Positions 1-7,291 of a DNA stretch of 25,199 nt are shown one piece after another. A model generated the notes under the pieces. It was not told the DNA's origin and did not search any database. It saw only the letters and a list, made by a program, of their open reading frames with translations. The position numbers were made by a program, and so were the translations under genes. Every line of letters starts with the position of its first letter. Position 1 is the stretch's first letter. Origin of the DNA: a virus; the IMG/VR virus record IMGVR_UViG_3300044858_004969, positions 1 through 25,199 of that record. One strand, given 5' to 3'.

Positions 1-506
1 TCCGCAAAATGCTCGTCAAACCGTCTATTAAGATCGGCTTCTTTCTTAGTAAGTGAGCCCTGCAATATCGCTAGTCTTTTTGATCCTGCATTTTCAGTTG
101 TAGCTGAAACTACAGGCGCAGCCGGCTTTTGCTGTGCCGCTGTGGCCCCGGCTTGCTTCTCTTTCCGCTGTGCCAGCAGTGTTTTCAATCGCTCTTGCCG
201 GCTCTTTTGCGTTATCAAACCTTGATCGAATCGCTGTTGCAACCGTCCCTTGAGTGCGGCCGCGCCTTGATCCGAAAGGTTATAGCCCATACGCGCCCGG
301 TCGTCAGCCTGTTTTGCTGTCCGATTCATGGCCCGACATTTCGCCAATGTGGCATACGTCTGAGGGTCAAGCGGTTCCTTGCCACGAATCGACAATTGCC
401 AGTTCGAAGCGGCCTGAGAACAGGCGGAATTGCCCGTTTTTGATCGGCTTGAAGGTTTTACCGGCTTCTTTGGTGCTGATGCTTTCTTGGGTGCTTTGGC
501 CGCCAT
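1..506 (-). CDS. Partial Lys/Pro-rich phage protein, paralogue of the next gene upstream
   Basis: This gene starts at ATG 506 and stays open to the left edge, so its C-terminus is missing. A GGGAG ribosome binding site lies 8-12 bases before the ATG and overlaps the end of the preceding gene (stop at 512-514). The N-terminus is rich in Ala, Lys and Pro (MAAKAPKKASAPKKPVKPSS). The next hundred residues match the N-terminus of the neighbouring 538-residue protein almost word for word, sharing SRSKTGN, AASNWQL, IRGK, KCRAM and RFDQGLITQKSR. After about residue 120 the two diverge. It lies downstream of the capsid genes, so a virion or ejected DNA-binding protein is possible, but that is inference from position and charge. 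I do not recognise a catalytic domain in the visible part. Confidence 0.8.
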   Translation of the reverse strand, partial: MAAKAPKKASAPKKPVKPSSRSKTGNSACSQAASNWQLSIRGKEPLDPQTYATLAKCRAMNRTAKQADDRARMGYNLSDQGAAALKGRLQQRFDQGLITQKSRQERLKTLLAQRKEKQAGATAAQQKPAAPVVSATTENAGSKRLAILQGSLTKKEADLNRRFDEHFA

Positions 507-511
507 CGTCT

Positions 512-2128
512 TTATCTCCCTGCCCGGGCGCGTCGCTGCCTGGCAACTTCCCGCCGCTGTTCTGGTGTCAATTGTTTGAGGTTTCTGGCTTCTTTCTGTC
601 GCTGTTCTTTGTTCACGGCGTTATCCAGCAGCTTCATGATTCGCCGCTCAAATTCCGGATAAACCTTGTCCAGCTTCTTCCCGCCTGCCACCTGGCCGGC
701 ATAGCGGTCAAGCTCGCGGGATGTCAGTCCGTAATTACGTTCGATATCAAACATCTGCAAGGCTTGATCGGCCTGGCGTGCCTGGTCCTGTGAGCTGGTC
801 GTATCGATCTTGTTTTGACCGACTTGCTCAATCCGATTCACGTTTCGGCTACGCGAAATCTTGCCGAATAAATTGGCGTCACCACGCATCCGGCCTTTGA
901 ACCGGTCCGCAAACATGGCCCGGAATTCTGCCAAATTGACAAACTCCTCATCATCGAAGAGCCCGCCGCCCTGTTTTGCCATAAGCGGAGCCCGCTTCAA
1001 TTCCTGCCCGAATTCGGCCGTTTTGCCGCTGGTCCAATTGCCCTTTTCTGATCGATTAAAGAGCTGCAACTGATCCTCTGGCCTCAGCCCTGATCGGCCG
1101 ATAGCAACCGCCCTTGAAAGCGGGGTTGTTTCATCAACCACTTTTCGCCAGATTTGAGGGGCAAGCCCTCGCAATGCCAGCCCTTCCGAAGCGGTACGCT
1201 CTGACAGACTGATCCCGCGTTGCTTTAGTTCTGATTCAATATCAGGGCTCTTCGAATCGCGGAAGAATCGGCCGGCATCAACGGAAGTTCCACGCCCCTC
1301 GGCAATGTTCGTTAGTGCGCCCTTCTGGCGTGCCTCGCCGGCGTCCTTAGCTTGAATGTACTGGACGTTTAAGTTCTTCACGCCCAGCCGTTGGGCTAAT
1401 TCGTAGCGGTGGTGTCCATTCACGACATACGTTTTGCCGTTGGCCGGGTCTTTCCAGACCTGGACCACGCCCGCAAGCTCTTTATTCCAGACCTTTGTTT
1501 CCTTGAATTGATCCGTAACGCCTACAGGCCCGGAAGTATTCATCTTGTACTGAAAACGCTCAGGATCGGCCTGTATTTCGCTGGTTTTCAATGTCCGAAC
1601 GCCCGATTGCGTTTCCGCCCTGGCCTTTTCTTTAGCCTTTACCTGGCTGATCAATCGCTTTGTTTCTGTAAGCCCCGGCCTAGGCTCGCGAACGGGTCTA
1701 AGAGCCGCCCGGCCTTTTTCGGTTGGTGCCAGGCGTGCAACGGTCTCTTTTTGTGGCTTGGCTTGTGTGGTGCCGTTACGCTCTGCCCGCTGTTGCAGGC
1801 GTTTCTTGAGTTCTTCGCTACGGCTTTTCTGGGTGATAAGGCCCTGGTCAAATCGCTTCTGTAATCGGCCTTCAAGAGCTGCCTGGCCCTTTTCTGAGAG
1901 CTTGCCGGTTCTGCCCTGGTCAACGGCTTGTTTCTTTTGCCGTGCCATTGCCCGACATTTGCCCAGCGTTTTATACGTGTCTGGTTCAAGAGCCGCCTTT
2001 CCTCTAATTGCAAGTTGCCAGTTACTCGCAGCGCGTGAACAAGCGTCGTTCCCGGTTTTCGAACGGGTTGACGGCTTTTTCGGTGCTGTAGGCTTACCCG
2101 GCTTTTTGGCTTGTGCAATCGGTGGCAT
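512..2128 (-). CDS. ParB/DdrB-like nuclease-fold phage protein with basic N-terminus
   Basis: The product is 538 residues. Residues 1-30 are Lys/Pro-rich and residues 30-115 form the domain shared with the following paralogue. Residues of roughly 175-290 resemble the ParB/sulfiredoxin superfamily in its phage DdrB-like form: an opening like LKTSEIQADPERFQYK, then VVNGHHRYELAQRLG, where the GHHR motif sits where ParB-type proteins place their conserved G-H-R segment. The C-terminal third is helical and charged, ending in a very basic tail (REVARQRRARAGR). In related phages such proteins are usually long, poorly characterised and encoded near the head genes. Binding or nicking DNA is plausible but not shown. 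The ATG at 2128 has an AAGGG ribosome binding site. The fold assignment is moderately sure; the role is unknown. Confidence 0.7.
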   Translation of the reverse strand: MPPIAQAKKPGKPTAPKKPSTRSKTGNDACSRAASNWQLAIRGKAALEPDTYKTLGKCRAMARQKKQAVDQGRTGKLSEKGQAALEGRLQKRFDQGLITQKSRSEELKKRLQQRAERNGTTQAKPQKETVARLAPTEKGRAALRPVREPRPGLTETKRLISQVKAKEKARAETQSGVRTLKTSEIQADPERFQYKMNTSGPVGVTDQFKETKVWNKELAGVVQVWKDPANGKTYVVNGHHRYELAQRLGVKNLNVQYIQAKDAGEARQKGALTNIAEGRGTSVDAGRFFRDSKSPDIESELKQRGISLSERTASEGLALRGLAPQIWRKVVDETTPLSRAVAIGRSGLRPEDQLQLFNRSEKGNWTSGKTAEFGQELKRAPLMAKQGGGLFDDEEFVNLAEFRAMFADRFKGRMRGDANLFGKISRSRNVNRIEQVGQNKIDTTSSQDQARQADQALQMFDIERNYGLTSRELDRYAGQVAGGKKLDKVYPEFERRIMKLLDNAVNKEQRQKEARNLKQLTPEQRREVARQRRARAGR

Positions 2129-2148
2129 CTGTCGGCCCTTGTCTCAGA

Positions 2149-2250
2149 TCAATATTTCTTGTCGCAAGTGCAGCCCTTTTTGCTGCCCTTGTGTTTTGTG
2201 CTGCTTTTTGCAGCAGGCTTGGCTGTTTTCGGTGCGGCTTTCTTTGCCAT
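2149..2250 (-). CDS. Tiny lysine-rich basic protein (33 residues)
   Basis: A short reading frame fills the gap between the connector-like gene and the ParB-like gene. It begins MAKKAAPKTAKPAAKSSTKH and ends with a CTC motif, and has 11 lysines, two cysteines and only one acidic residue. An AAGGA ribosome binding site lies 8 bases before the ATG, the start is 3 bases after the preceding stop, and the next gene starts 20 bases after its stop. The spacing and ribosome binding site argue for a real gene despite its length. The composition is like the Ala/Lys/Pro tails of histone-H1-like proteins and matches the N-termini of the two following genes. DNA binding or condensation is inference. It could also be a detached copy of that tail. 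Confidence 0.6.
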   Translation of the reverse strand: MAKKAAPKTAKPAAKSSTKHKGSKKGCTCDKKY

Positions 2251-2253
2251 TTG

Positions 2254-3117
2254 TCAGTTCCTTACGCATACATTGAGATTGATAACAACGTCGTATTTTT
2301 GGCTTGTGGCATAGCTTTTCACTTTCACCGTCGCGGCGGTTAAGGCGCTATTCGCCATTGCCCGGAATTCAGCGGCTTTTCTACGGTATGCCGACGAATC
2401 TTCTTTCATGCTTACCTGGGCCATACAAATCAGGTGGCAGGCATAAAGTGCGCAGGCCCTTTTTAGTGCCGGCGTCAATTCGATCCCCTTGCCCGATTCG
2501 ATTGACGTTTTCAGCCAGTCGGGCGGTTCATCGTGCCGCGTGCCCCAATATTGGCCGTAGGCCGATGTGTAGCGGCTAAATGTGTATCTGTCGTTGTGTG
2601 ACCGCATAACGACATTATCAAGCCACAATCGGGCGGTAATCTGATGTTCTTCGAAGCCCGTCCGGTCAAAATCGCTCTTACACTGATCAATCCAGGGGGC
2701 AACCGTGCGCAGGTCCTCGATGGTCGTATAAGGGCGCTGGCTTACCGGCAAGCAACTTGCCGAATCACCAGGGGCAGGCTTCAGCGTGTAAGAGCCCCGG
2801 CAAACTTCATAGGTCAAGCCGCCTGAGGTTGCCAACAGTCGCCACTGATAAGAGCTGGCTGGTATTTCATGGGCGCCGGTGGTGGCAATGGTGATAAGGC
2901 CGTTATTGGCATTTGACCAGGCGGCCGTTATGCCCGCGTCGTCAAGTGCTTCGGTTTCATCGCCTCGCCAGACTTCCACGGCTAATACGTCACCGGCAGA
3001 CCAGCCTGTTACGGCTGATCCTGCCAGGTTGACGATTTGCAGGCTAAAAGCCCGGTAGGCTCTTGCGGAGCCTTCCAGGTCAAGCCGGCTTGTGACGGGT
3101 GTATCACTCAGGGGCAT
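2254..3117 (-). CDS. Putative head-tail connector with Ig-like N-terminus
   Basis: I prefer the ATG at 3117, five bases after the capsid gene stop, to the TTG at 3186 that would overlap that gene by about 60 bases. No clear ribosome binding site is visible for either. The product is 287 residues. The first 110 or so alternate beta-strand-like segments (AFSLQIVNLAGSAVTGWSAG, LAVEVWRGD, YQWRLLATSGG, EVCRGSYTLKP) and look like the Ig-like N-terminal domain of baseplate or fibre proteins. The second half is helical and contains ALKRACALYACHLICMAQVS followed by SAYRRKAAEFRAMANSAL, which resembles helical connector or head-completion proteins. Position just after the capsid gene supports a head-completion role. 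No family was identified with confidence. Confidence 0.6.
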   Translation of the reverse strand: MPLSDTPVTSRLDLEGSARAYRAFSLQIVNLAGSAVTGWSAGDVLAVEVWRGDETEALDDAGITAAWSNANNGLITIATTGAHEIPASSYQWRLLATSGGLTYEVCRGSYTLKPAPGDSASCLPVSQRPYTTIEDLRTVAPWIDQCKSDFDRTGFEEHQITARLWLDNVVMRSHNDRYTFSRYTSAYGQYWGTRHDEPPDWLKTSIESGKGIELTPALKRACALYACHLICMAQVSMKEDSSAYRRKAAEFRAMANSALTAATVKVKSYATSQKYDVVINLNVCVRN

Positions 3118-3122
3118 GAGAA

Positions 3123-4091
3123 TTACGCCGTCAAGATAGAACGGTGGATAACGCAGTGATCTTTGCGGTGTTCCTTCACATTGCAAAGAGTTCTGACTGT
3201 AATCCGATTAAATGGCCCGCCTGTAGCGCCGAGATTTTCGTCATACGAAAATGTCAGAAGGACCGGAATCCCCATGACATTGGCATAACGAAAATTGACT
3301 GTCCCTGAAGGCGGTTCAAGCGGAGCGGCCGCAAATACGCAAGCGTTACGGTGAAATACCGCCGTCGAGTATGTCAGGTTGGGCGAGGTTCCCGATGTAA
3401 CTGACTGTGGATCTTCCAGGAACTGAAAACCGTATTGCGGCTGGATAACGCCGTTATCGCGCAGCTCGCCGGCTTTACGGTCGCTGATTGCAGCAACTTT
3501 GATAAAGTTGTCATCTTGCAACCACTGGTGATAAATCTCTGAGTGGCCGACAACAAACAGATTTGCCCGGTCGCCCAAAGGAATTTTTCGAGCCGAAAGA
3601 ACCTTGCGAAGATTGACAAATTCAGCAAAAGTCACCTTTGCCGGGTTTGTGTTTGTCACACTCGAAGAAGTGTTGCCAGAGACGTTGTAAGTGCCAATGA
3701 CAAACTTTGCCGCAACCTTGGCATTCAGATATTCAATCATCTGAATCATGACCTTGCTGATGGCTTGGTCAATGAGTGCCGGATTGTCTGCCACTCGTGC
3801 CGACTCGTAACTCGTCACGGTGAAAGACTTCGTAGGCATATCATCAAGTGCCAGGTCGGTTGAAGTCGTCGTGACGTTCTTCGTTCCCGGCGCTGTGGTA
3901 ATAGCGTTTACGACATCACCATCGACATCAACCAAGTTGATTTTTACGGTGGCGTTCGGTGGCATTGGCGTATCAGGAACGGGGTTCATATAAACCGCCG
4001 AAAGATAGGCCGCGTGCGGTGTCAGGTGTTGCGAAAGCTCAGTAAACCGAGCCGCAACGGTGTTCATGTACGTACTAAAATCGTTAGGCAT
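3123..4091 (-). CDS. Major capsid protein, P22-coat-like (HK97 fold)
   Basis: The 322-residue product forms the icosahedral shell. The N-terminal helix is followed by a beta-rich part (ATVKINLVDVDGDVVNAITT) and a helical segment (NPALIDQAISKVMIQMIEYL). The centre contains NLRKVLSARKIPLGDRANLF and VVGHSEIYHQWLQDDNFIK, then RDNGVIQPQYGFQFLEDPQS. This is the pattern of P22 gp5-type coat proteins, where a short recombinant-looking stretch predicts the position of the incubated subunit in its fold. A strong AGGAGAGG ribosome binding site precedes the ATG. It lies directly after the scaffold gene, as is usual. At 322 residues it is shorter than P22 coat (about 430), so the extra surface domain of P22 is probably absent or reduced. 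Confidence 0.85.
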   Translation of the reverse strand: MPNDFSTYMNTVAARFTELSQHLTPHAAYLSAVYMNPVPDTPMPPNATVKINLVDVDGDVVNAITTAPGTKNVTTTSTDLALDDMPTKSFTVTSYESARVADNPALIDQAISKVMIQMIEYLNAKVAAKFVIGTYNVSGNTSSSVTNTNPAKVTFAEFVNLRKVLSARKIPLGDRANLFVVGHSEIYHQWLQDDNFIKVAAISDRKAGELRDNGVIQPQYGFQFLEDPQSVTSGTSPNLTYSTAVFHRNACVFAAAPLEPPSGTVNFRYANVMGIPVLLTFSYDENLGATGGPFNRITVRTLCNVKEHRKDHCVIHRSILTA

Positions 4092-4106
4092 TATTCGCCT
4101 CTCCTA

Positions 4107-4832
4107 TTACTGTTTAAGACTTTTCTGGTAGCTGTTCACAGCGGCCGGATTAGTCCAGTCAACCGTTTTGGCTGGGTCTCTTGCCGCTTCTGGTGCGGAA
4201 CCTCCGCCGACTGCCTGAGCCCCGAACGCCCTTAGCGAAGGGGCAGGGGCTGGGGGTGCAGTCTGTTGGCGAACTTCGCCTTCGCCGGCTTGGGCAGGTT
4301 GCTCGCCTGCCTGGGCGCCGGCCGCCTCAAAAAACAGATAAGGCTTTGAGGAATGCGCTTTCCCGATTGCCTCCTGTATCACTTCAGGCGTCAAATCTTC
4401 CAGGTCGTCAAGGCTGGTTCCTGCCGCGCCTAGAATTTCTTGAATTGAAACGCCTTGCTGTAAATTCATGCCTTCAGGAAGTGCCGCATAAATCGCATCT
4501 TCCACGTATATCTGCTTTAATTCGCCGCGTAGCATGGCGTTTTCTTGCGCCAGCTCGTTTTCATTCGTAAACCGCTTGTATTGCTCTGTCTGCTGCTCCA
4601 TAGTCGTGACGGCTTCATCACGCTCTTGGATAAGCTGCTGTTGTGTCGATTGCAATTCACTAAGCTGCTTTTGCAGTTCTGCAATCTCTGCTTTTCGCCG
4701 CTGTGATTGTCGTACTGCCTTTTCGTATTCGCCGCGGCTTACAGTGTCGCTCATGCGATTCTTTCCGGGTAAAATGCCAGCGTCAGCGTCGGGAACGTCC
4801 CGGCTGTTCGATGGTTCAGGTTGTTCTGTCAT
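4107..4832 (-). CDS. Capsid scaffolding protein
   Basis: The 241-residue product is acidic at the ends and has a long coiled coil at about residues 33-105, rich in Gln and Glu (EIAELQKQLSELQSTQQQLI). A Pro/Ala/Gln-rich linker follows at 165-205, and the C-terminus is short and partly basic (NSYQKSLKQ). Scaffolding proteins guide capsid subunits into a prohead and then leave or are degraded, and they commonly show this coiled-coil and linker layout with a C-terminal coat-binding segment. It lies immediately upstream of the capsid gene. Its ATG follows the protease stop with no gap (TAAATG), so the two are probably translated in a coupled way. The call rests on architecture and position, not a signature motif. 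Confidence 0.75.
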   Translation of the reverse strand: MTEQPEPSNSRDVPDADAGILPGKNRMSDTVSRGEYEKAVRQSQRRKAEIAELQKQLSELQSTQQQLIQERDEAVTTMEQQTEQYKRFTNENELAQENAMLRGELKQIYVEDAIYAALPEGMNLQQGVSIQEILGAAGTSLDDLEDLTPEVIQEAIGKAHSSKPYLFFEAAGAQAGEQPAQAGEGEVRQQTAPPAPAPSLRAFGAQAVGGGSAPEAARDPAKTVDWTNPAAVNSYQKSLKQ

Positions 4833-5633
4833 TTATTTTTGTAAAACGGGCGGTATCGCTTGCGGGTCAACTTCCGCCGCAAAAACACCGTACGCATCAA
4901 AACCACTGCCTCGCAGATTACGCTCTGCAATCCAGCAATAGCCTTGATTGCCCCACTCTTGGCCCCAACTGTTTCTCATGCCGATCAGCCAGCCTGATTT
5001 GCTTTTCTTCATCGCAAATCCGCCCGATACGGCGTGATTGTGCCAGCCTGCCCGGTTTAAGGGTGCGCCCTCAGCATCCAGCGAATTAAAACTGCTGTTT
5101 ACCGGTACGCTGAAATTGAACGGGATTCGTAACTGGCAGGCCACGCAGAGATCATTGAAGTTTTGCAGGCGATAGCCGATTTCAATTTTGAATCGCTTCG
5201 CATTTTCCCTTGCCCCGGCATCAATTCGACGGGGATTAATTGTGCCGTGTGAAACTAACGCATCGTCGCAAGTGCCGCTCTTTTGCAATAGTGTTAAAGC
5301 CTCTGCGATTGAACTGCCCCGGTCGATACCACCACATAGATCAGCATAAACCAGCCAGGCCGATAAGGGCACATAGCCAAGCCCTGCGATATAACGGGCA
5401 TCTTCCAGGCTGGAAGCGGCTGCATGACCATTACAGGCCCCGTAAGAGCCCTGATTTTTGATTGAAACCTTGTAATCGGGGTTTGATCGATAGTCGAACT
5501 CTTGCCATTTATGTTCGGGCACATCGGGCAAAACACCGCGAACGGGCAGGATCAGACTGACGGGCGGCTCTTGGTTGCCAAGTAAAACCGTTTGACCGTC
5601 TGGCAGTTCCCATTGTTCCAAGCCTTCGATCAT
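4833..5633 (-). CDS. Papain-like (C1) cysteine protease
   Basis: The 266-residue protein carries the papain catalytic set. Gln61 and Cys67 lie in NQGSYGACNGHA, the counterpart of QGxCGSCWA; His200 lies in WHNHAVSGGF; and Asn221 lies in RNSWGQEWGNQGYCW. The oxyanion Gln, nucleophile Cys, His and Asn are all present in order, so it should be active. The region before the active site (about 60 residues) is short, and no signal peptide is visible, so it probably acts in the cytoplasm or inside the prohead. It overlaps the methyltransferase stop (TGATG) and abuts the scaffold gene. A role as capsid maturation or scaffold-processing protease is suggested by position. A lysis or virion-entry role is the alternative. 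Confidence 0.85.
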   Translation of the reverse strand: MIEGLEQWELPDGQTVLLGNQEPPVSLILPVRGVLPDVPEHKWQEFDYRSNPDYKVSIKNQGSYGACNGHAAASSLEDARYIAGLGYVPLSAWLVYADLCGGIDRGSSIAEALTLLQKSGTCDDALVSHGTINPRRIDAGARENAKRFKIEIGYRLQNFNDLCVACQLRIPFNFSVPVNSSFNSLDAEGAPLNRAGWHNHAVSGGFAMKKSKSGWLIGMRNSWGQEWGNQGYCWIAERNLRGSGFDAYGVFAAEVDPQAIPPVLQK

Positions 5634-6286
5634 CAGGCCATTGCCTCAAATAGCGGTGCTTTATTTAATTCGTTTTCAATGCGGTTTTGGGCGATTTTGG
5701 CGTATTCAGGATTCAATTCAATGCCGATGAATTTAAACCCTTCACGCAATGCCGCTAAGCCCGTTGAACCACTACCCATAAACGGATCAAGTATGGTTGC
5801 GCCCGGTTTTAATTTTAATTTCCTGATGCACCATTGCATTAAGGGCAATGGCTTTGCAGTCGGATGAAATCGCTGATTACTTGCCTGATATGACATGTCT
5901 TTATAGCAGTAAACACCGTGCCCGCCTTTCATCCAAGCCAGCTCGGCATCCGAAAGAAATGAACCATAAGCTGATTCATTACGCTTAATCCAGACAAGAG
6001 TAGTTCCTACTGGCAATCGGCTTGCAAAATGATTGCAGCCAAAAAGAATGACTTTATCCCATGCAAGCCACGGTGACGGATCAAAGGGCTTGTCATCATT
6101 GGCAATTTTCGGCCATTTTTTACCCTGTCCTGTCCGCCTATTGTTGTTTGAACCGCCTGTAAACCGCTTAGAATCACATTTGTAATTCATCCCGTACGGC
6201 GGATCGGTCACAATCGCATCAATTGAGCCAGCGTCCAGCTTTTTAATTACTTCCAGACAATCGCCAGTATGCAGGCTGTAACTCAT
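5633..6286 (-). CDS. Orphan DNA methyltransferase (beta-type N6-adenine or N4-cytosine)
   Basis: The 217-residue enzyme transfers a methyl group from S-adenosylmethionine to DNA. The catalytic motif IV is TDPPYGMNY (residues 27-35), and the S-adenosylmethionine-binding motif I is ILDPFMGSGSTG (165-176), which comes after motif IV, giving the beta arrangement. HPTAKPLPLMQW just before motif I is typical of this group. DPPY fits N6-adenine best, although N4-cytosine enzymes cannot be excluded. No restriction endonuclease is beside it, so it is an orphan enzyme, perhaps protecting phage DNA from host restriction. It overlaps both neighbours by a few bases (ATGA at the start, TGATG at the end), so it is cotranscribed with the protease and scaffold. 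Confidence 0.9.
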   Translation of the reverse strand: MSYSLHTGDCLEVIKKLDAGSIDAIVTDPPYGMNYKCDSKRFTGGSNNNRRTGQGKKWPKIANDDKPFDPSPWLAWDKVILFGCNHFASRLPVGTTLVWIKRNESAYGSFLSDAELAWMKGGHGVYCYKDMSYQASNQRFHPTAKPLPLMQWCIRKLKLKPGATILDPFMGSGSTGLAALREGFKFIGIELNPEYAKIAQNRIENELNKAPLFEAMA

Positions 6287-6771
6287 TTCAGCCCCGCCGC
6301 GATCAGTTTGAGTTCTTCAAGGCTTTTCGGGCTGATCGCCTGGATCAGCTTGCCGCTTTTGTCTTGAATGATGAGCGTTGGCAATCCGGTCCCGGTAACG
6401 TCTGACCGAAAACCGAGCTGGTCGATGTCCCGCTCTGTACTTGCGTATGTTCTGAATTCGATTCCTGCATCGGCCAGTAACCCGCGTACTACGCTGTTTG
6501 TGCGCCATGCCGCTTGCTCCGGCGAAGCTGGATCGACGATCAAACTAACCCAGGCCGCCTTTTTGGCAATTGGCTTGGTTTCATCCTCAATAATCGGGGG
6601 GGGCTTGGTATCGTCGCCCGATTTGAGAACTAAAACTTGCCCGCTCTGCTTACCCACAAAGTAGGTATAGCCGTTGTGAACAAATACCACCCGTTCCTCA
6701 GTCGATGGTTGAACCACCACCGAGGGCACGGATGATTGAGCCAGGATTAAAGCAGTAATCAAGCTGATCAT
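6283..6771 (-). CDS. Exported hypothetical protein, possibly thioredoxin-fold
   Basis: The 162-residue product starts with a hydrophobic stretch (MISLITALILAQSSVPS) that may be a signal peptide, although it lacks the usual basic residues at the front. The C-terminal 90 residues read like a thioredoxin-type fold: strand, helix (ASPEQAAWRTNSVVRGLLAD), strand, then a Gly-Leu-Pro-Thr-Leu segment (GTGLPTLIIQD) in the place of the cis-proline, and a final helix. There is no CxxC motif, so redox activity is unlikely. Overlap of ATGA type with genes on both sides shows it is part of the operon. It sits among small membrane proteins, so an envelope role is possible. The fold is a guess from pattern. 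Confidence 0.65.
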   Translation of the reverse strand: MISLITALILAQSSVPSVVVQPSTEERVVFVHNGYTYFVGKQSGQVLVLKSGDDTKPPPIIEDETKPIAKKAAWVSLIVDPASPEQAAWRTNSVVRGLLADAGIEFRTYASTERDIDQLGFRSDVTGTGLPTLIIQDKSGKLIQAISPKSLEELKLIAAGLK

Positions 6772-6977
6772 TTCTGATATACCGCTTTCAAATGCGATTC
6801 GTGCCGCTTGAGGAACTTGGCAATTTCGTCATCAGAAATCGTCACCATATCGCCATTTTCGTCCGCTTCCCTCACCTTTTGTAAGATGAGGGGAATGACC
6901 AGCTTTATGATGTATGGCGCGAGTAGCTGAATAACAGGCCAGACAACCCAAAACGGCACGAATTTTACCGCTCTCAT
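6768..6977 (-). CDS. Small membrane protein
   Basis: This 69-residue protein has one long hydrophobic segment (residues 5-33, FVPFWVVWPVIQLLAPYIIK onward) followed by a charged, helical C-terminus (KVREADENGDMVTISDDEIAK). It overlaps the preceding gene by four bases (ATGA) and the following gene in the same way. It is one of several consecutive membrane proteins between the fibre region and the methyltransferase, which is where holin-type lysis genes could lie. One transmembrane helix with a charged tail fits several kinds of phage accessory protein, so the function is not assigned. Confidence 0.6.
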   Translation of the reverse strand: MRAVKFVPFWVVWPVIQLLAPYIIKLVIPLILQKVREADENGDMVTISDDEIAKFLKRHESHLKAVYQK

Positions 6978-7222
6978 TTAGTCTCCCCTGGCTTTATTTG
7001 CAGAATTCGGAATTGTGGCAATCGGCCTACCCGATTTCGGCCGTAAATGAGTCCGCCAGGCCCAACGGGAGTAATCACCGTGTAAGTCGTCACCGATGGC
7101 AGCGGCTTAAGCGGCGCCGTTATTTCGACGCTGTAAACCTGCTGATTCGGATTCTGCACGATGGTTAAGCTCTCAACTTGACACTTGCTGCACGCAGCAG
7201 CCACAACGACATCAGCCAGCAC
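6974..7222 (-). CDS. Small hypothetical protein, possible lipoprotein
   Basis: Translation most likely starts at GTG 7222, with AGGTGAT just upstream and a stop codon two codons before it in frame. The first residues (MLADVVVAAACSKC) are hydrophobic and end in a Cys that could be lipidated, but there is no basic residue at the front, so this is uncertain. The remainder is beta-rich with TTYTVITPVGPGGLIYGRNR. It could be an outer-membrane spanin-like lipoprotein, since it lies among small membrane proteins, but the family was not recognised. Confidence 0.5.
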   Translation of the reverse strand: MLADVVVAAACSKCQVESLTIVQNPNQQVYSVEITAPLKPLPSVTTYTVITPVGPGGLIYGRNRVGRLPQFRILQIKPGETK

Positions 7223-7252
7223 AGATCACCTAGCCTTTCCGGGACAGAGTAA

Positions 7253-7282
7253 AACCATTTTCCTGAGATCACGAAAATGGTT
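7253..7282 (-). terminator. Inverted repeat between late genes, possible weak terminator
   Basis: A perfect 10-bp inverted repeat (AACCATTTTC and GAAAATGGTT) surrounds a 10-base loop in the 69-base gap between two minus-strand genes. Read on the minus strand, the hairpin is followed by TTTTACT. The stem is AT-rich, so termination would be partial. It may instead be an RNA-processing signal or an operator. Most other gaps in this operon are under 20 bases, which makes this one stand out. Confidence 0.4.
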
Positions 7283-7291
7283 GACGGACGT

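Noticed and set aside
129-793. Plus-strand frames opposite the two paralogues at the left edge
   Set aside because: They are antisense to frames with clear homology to each other and have no ribosome binding sites.
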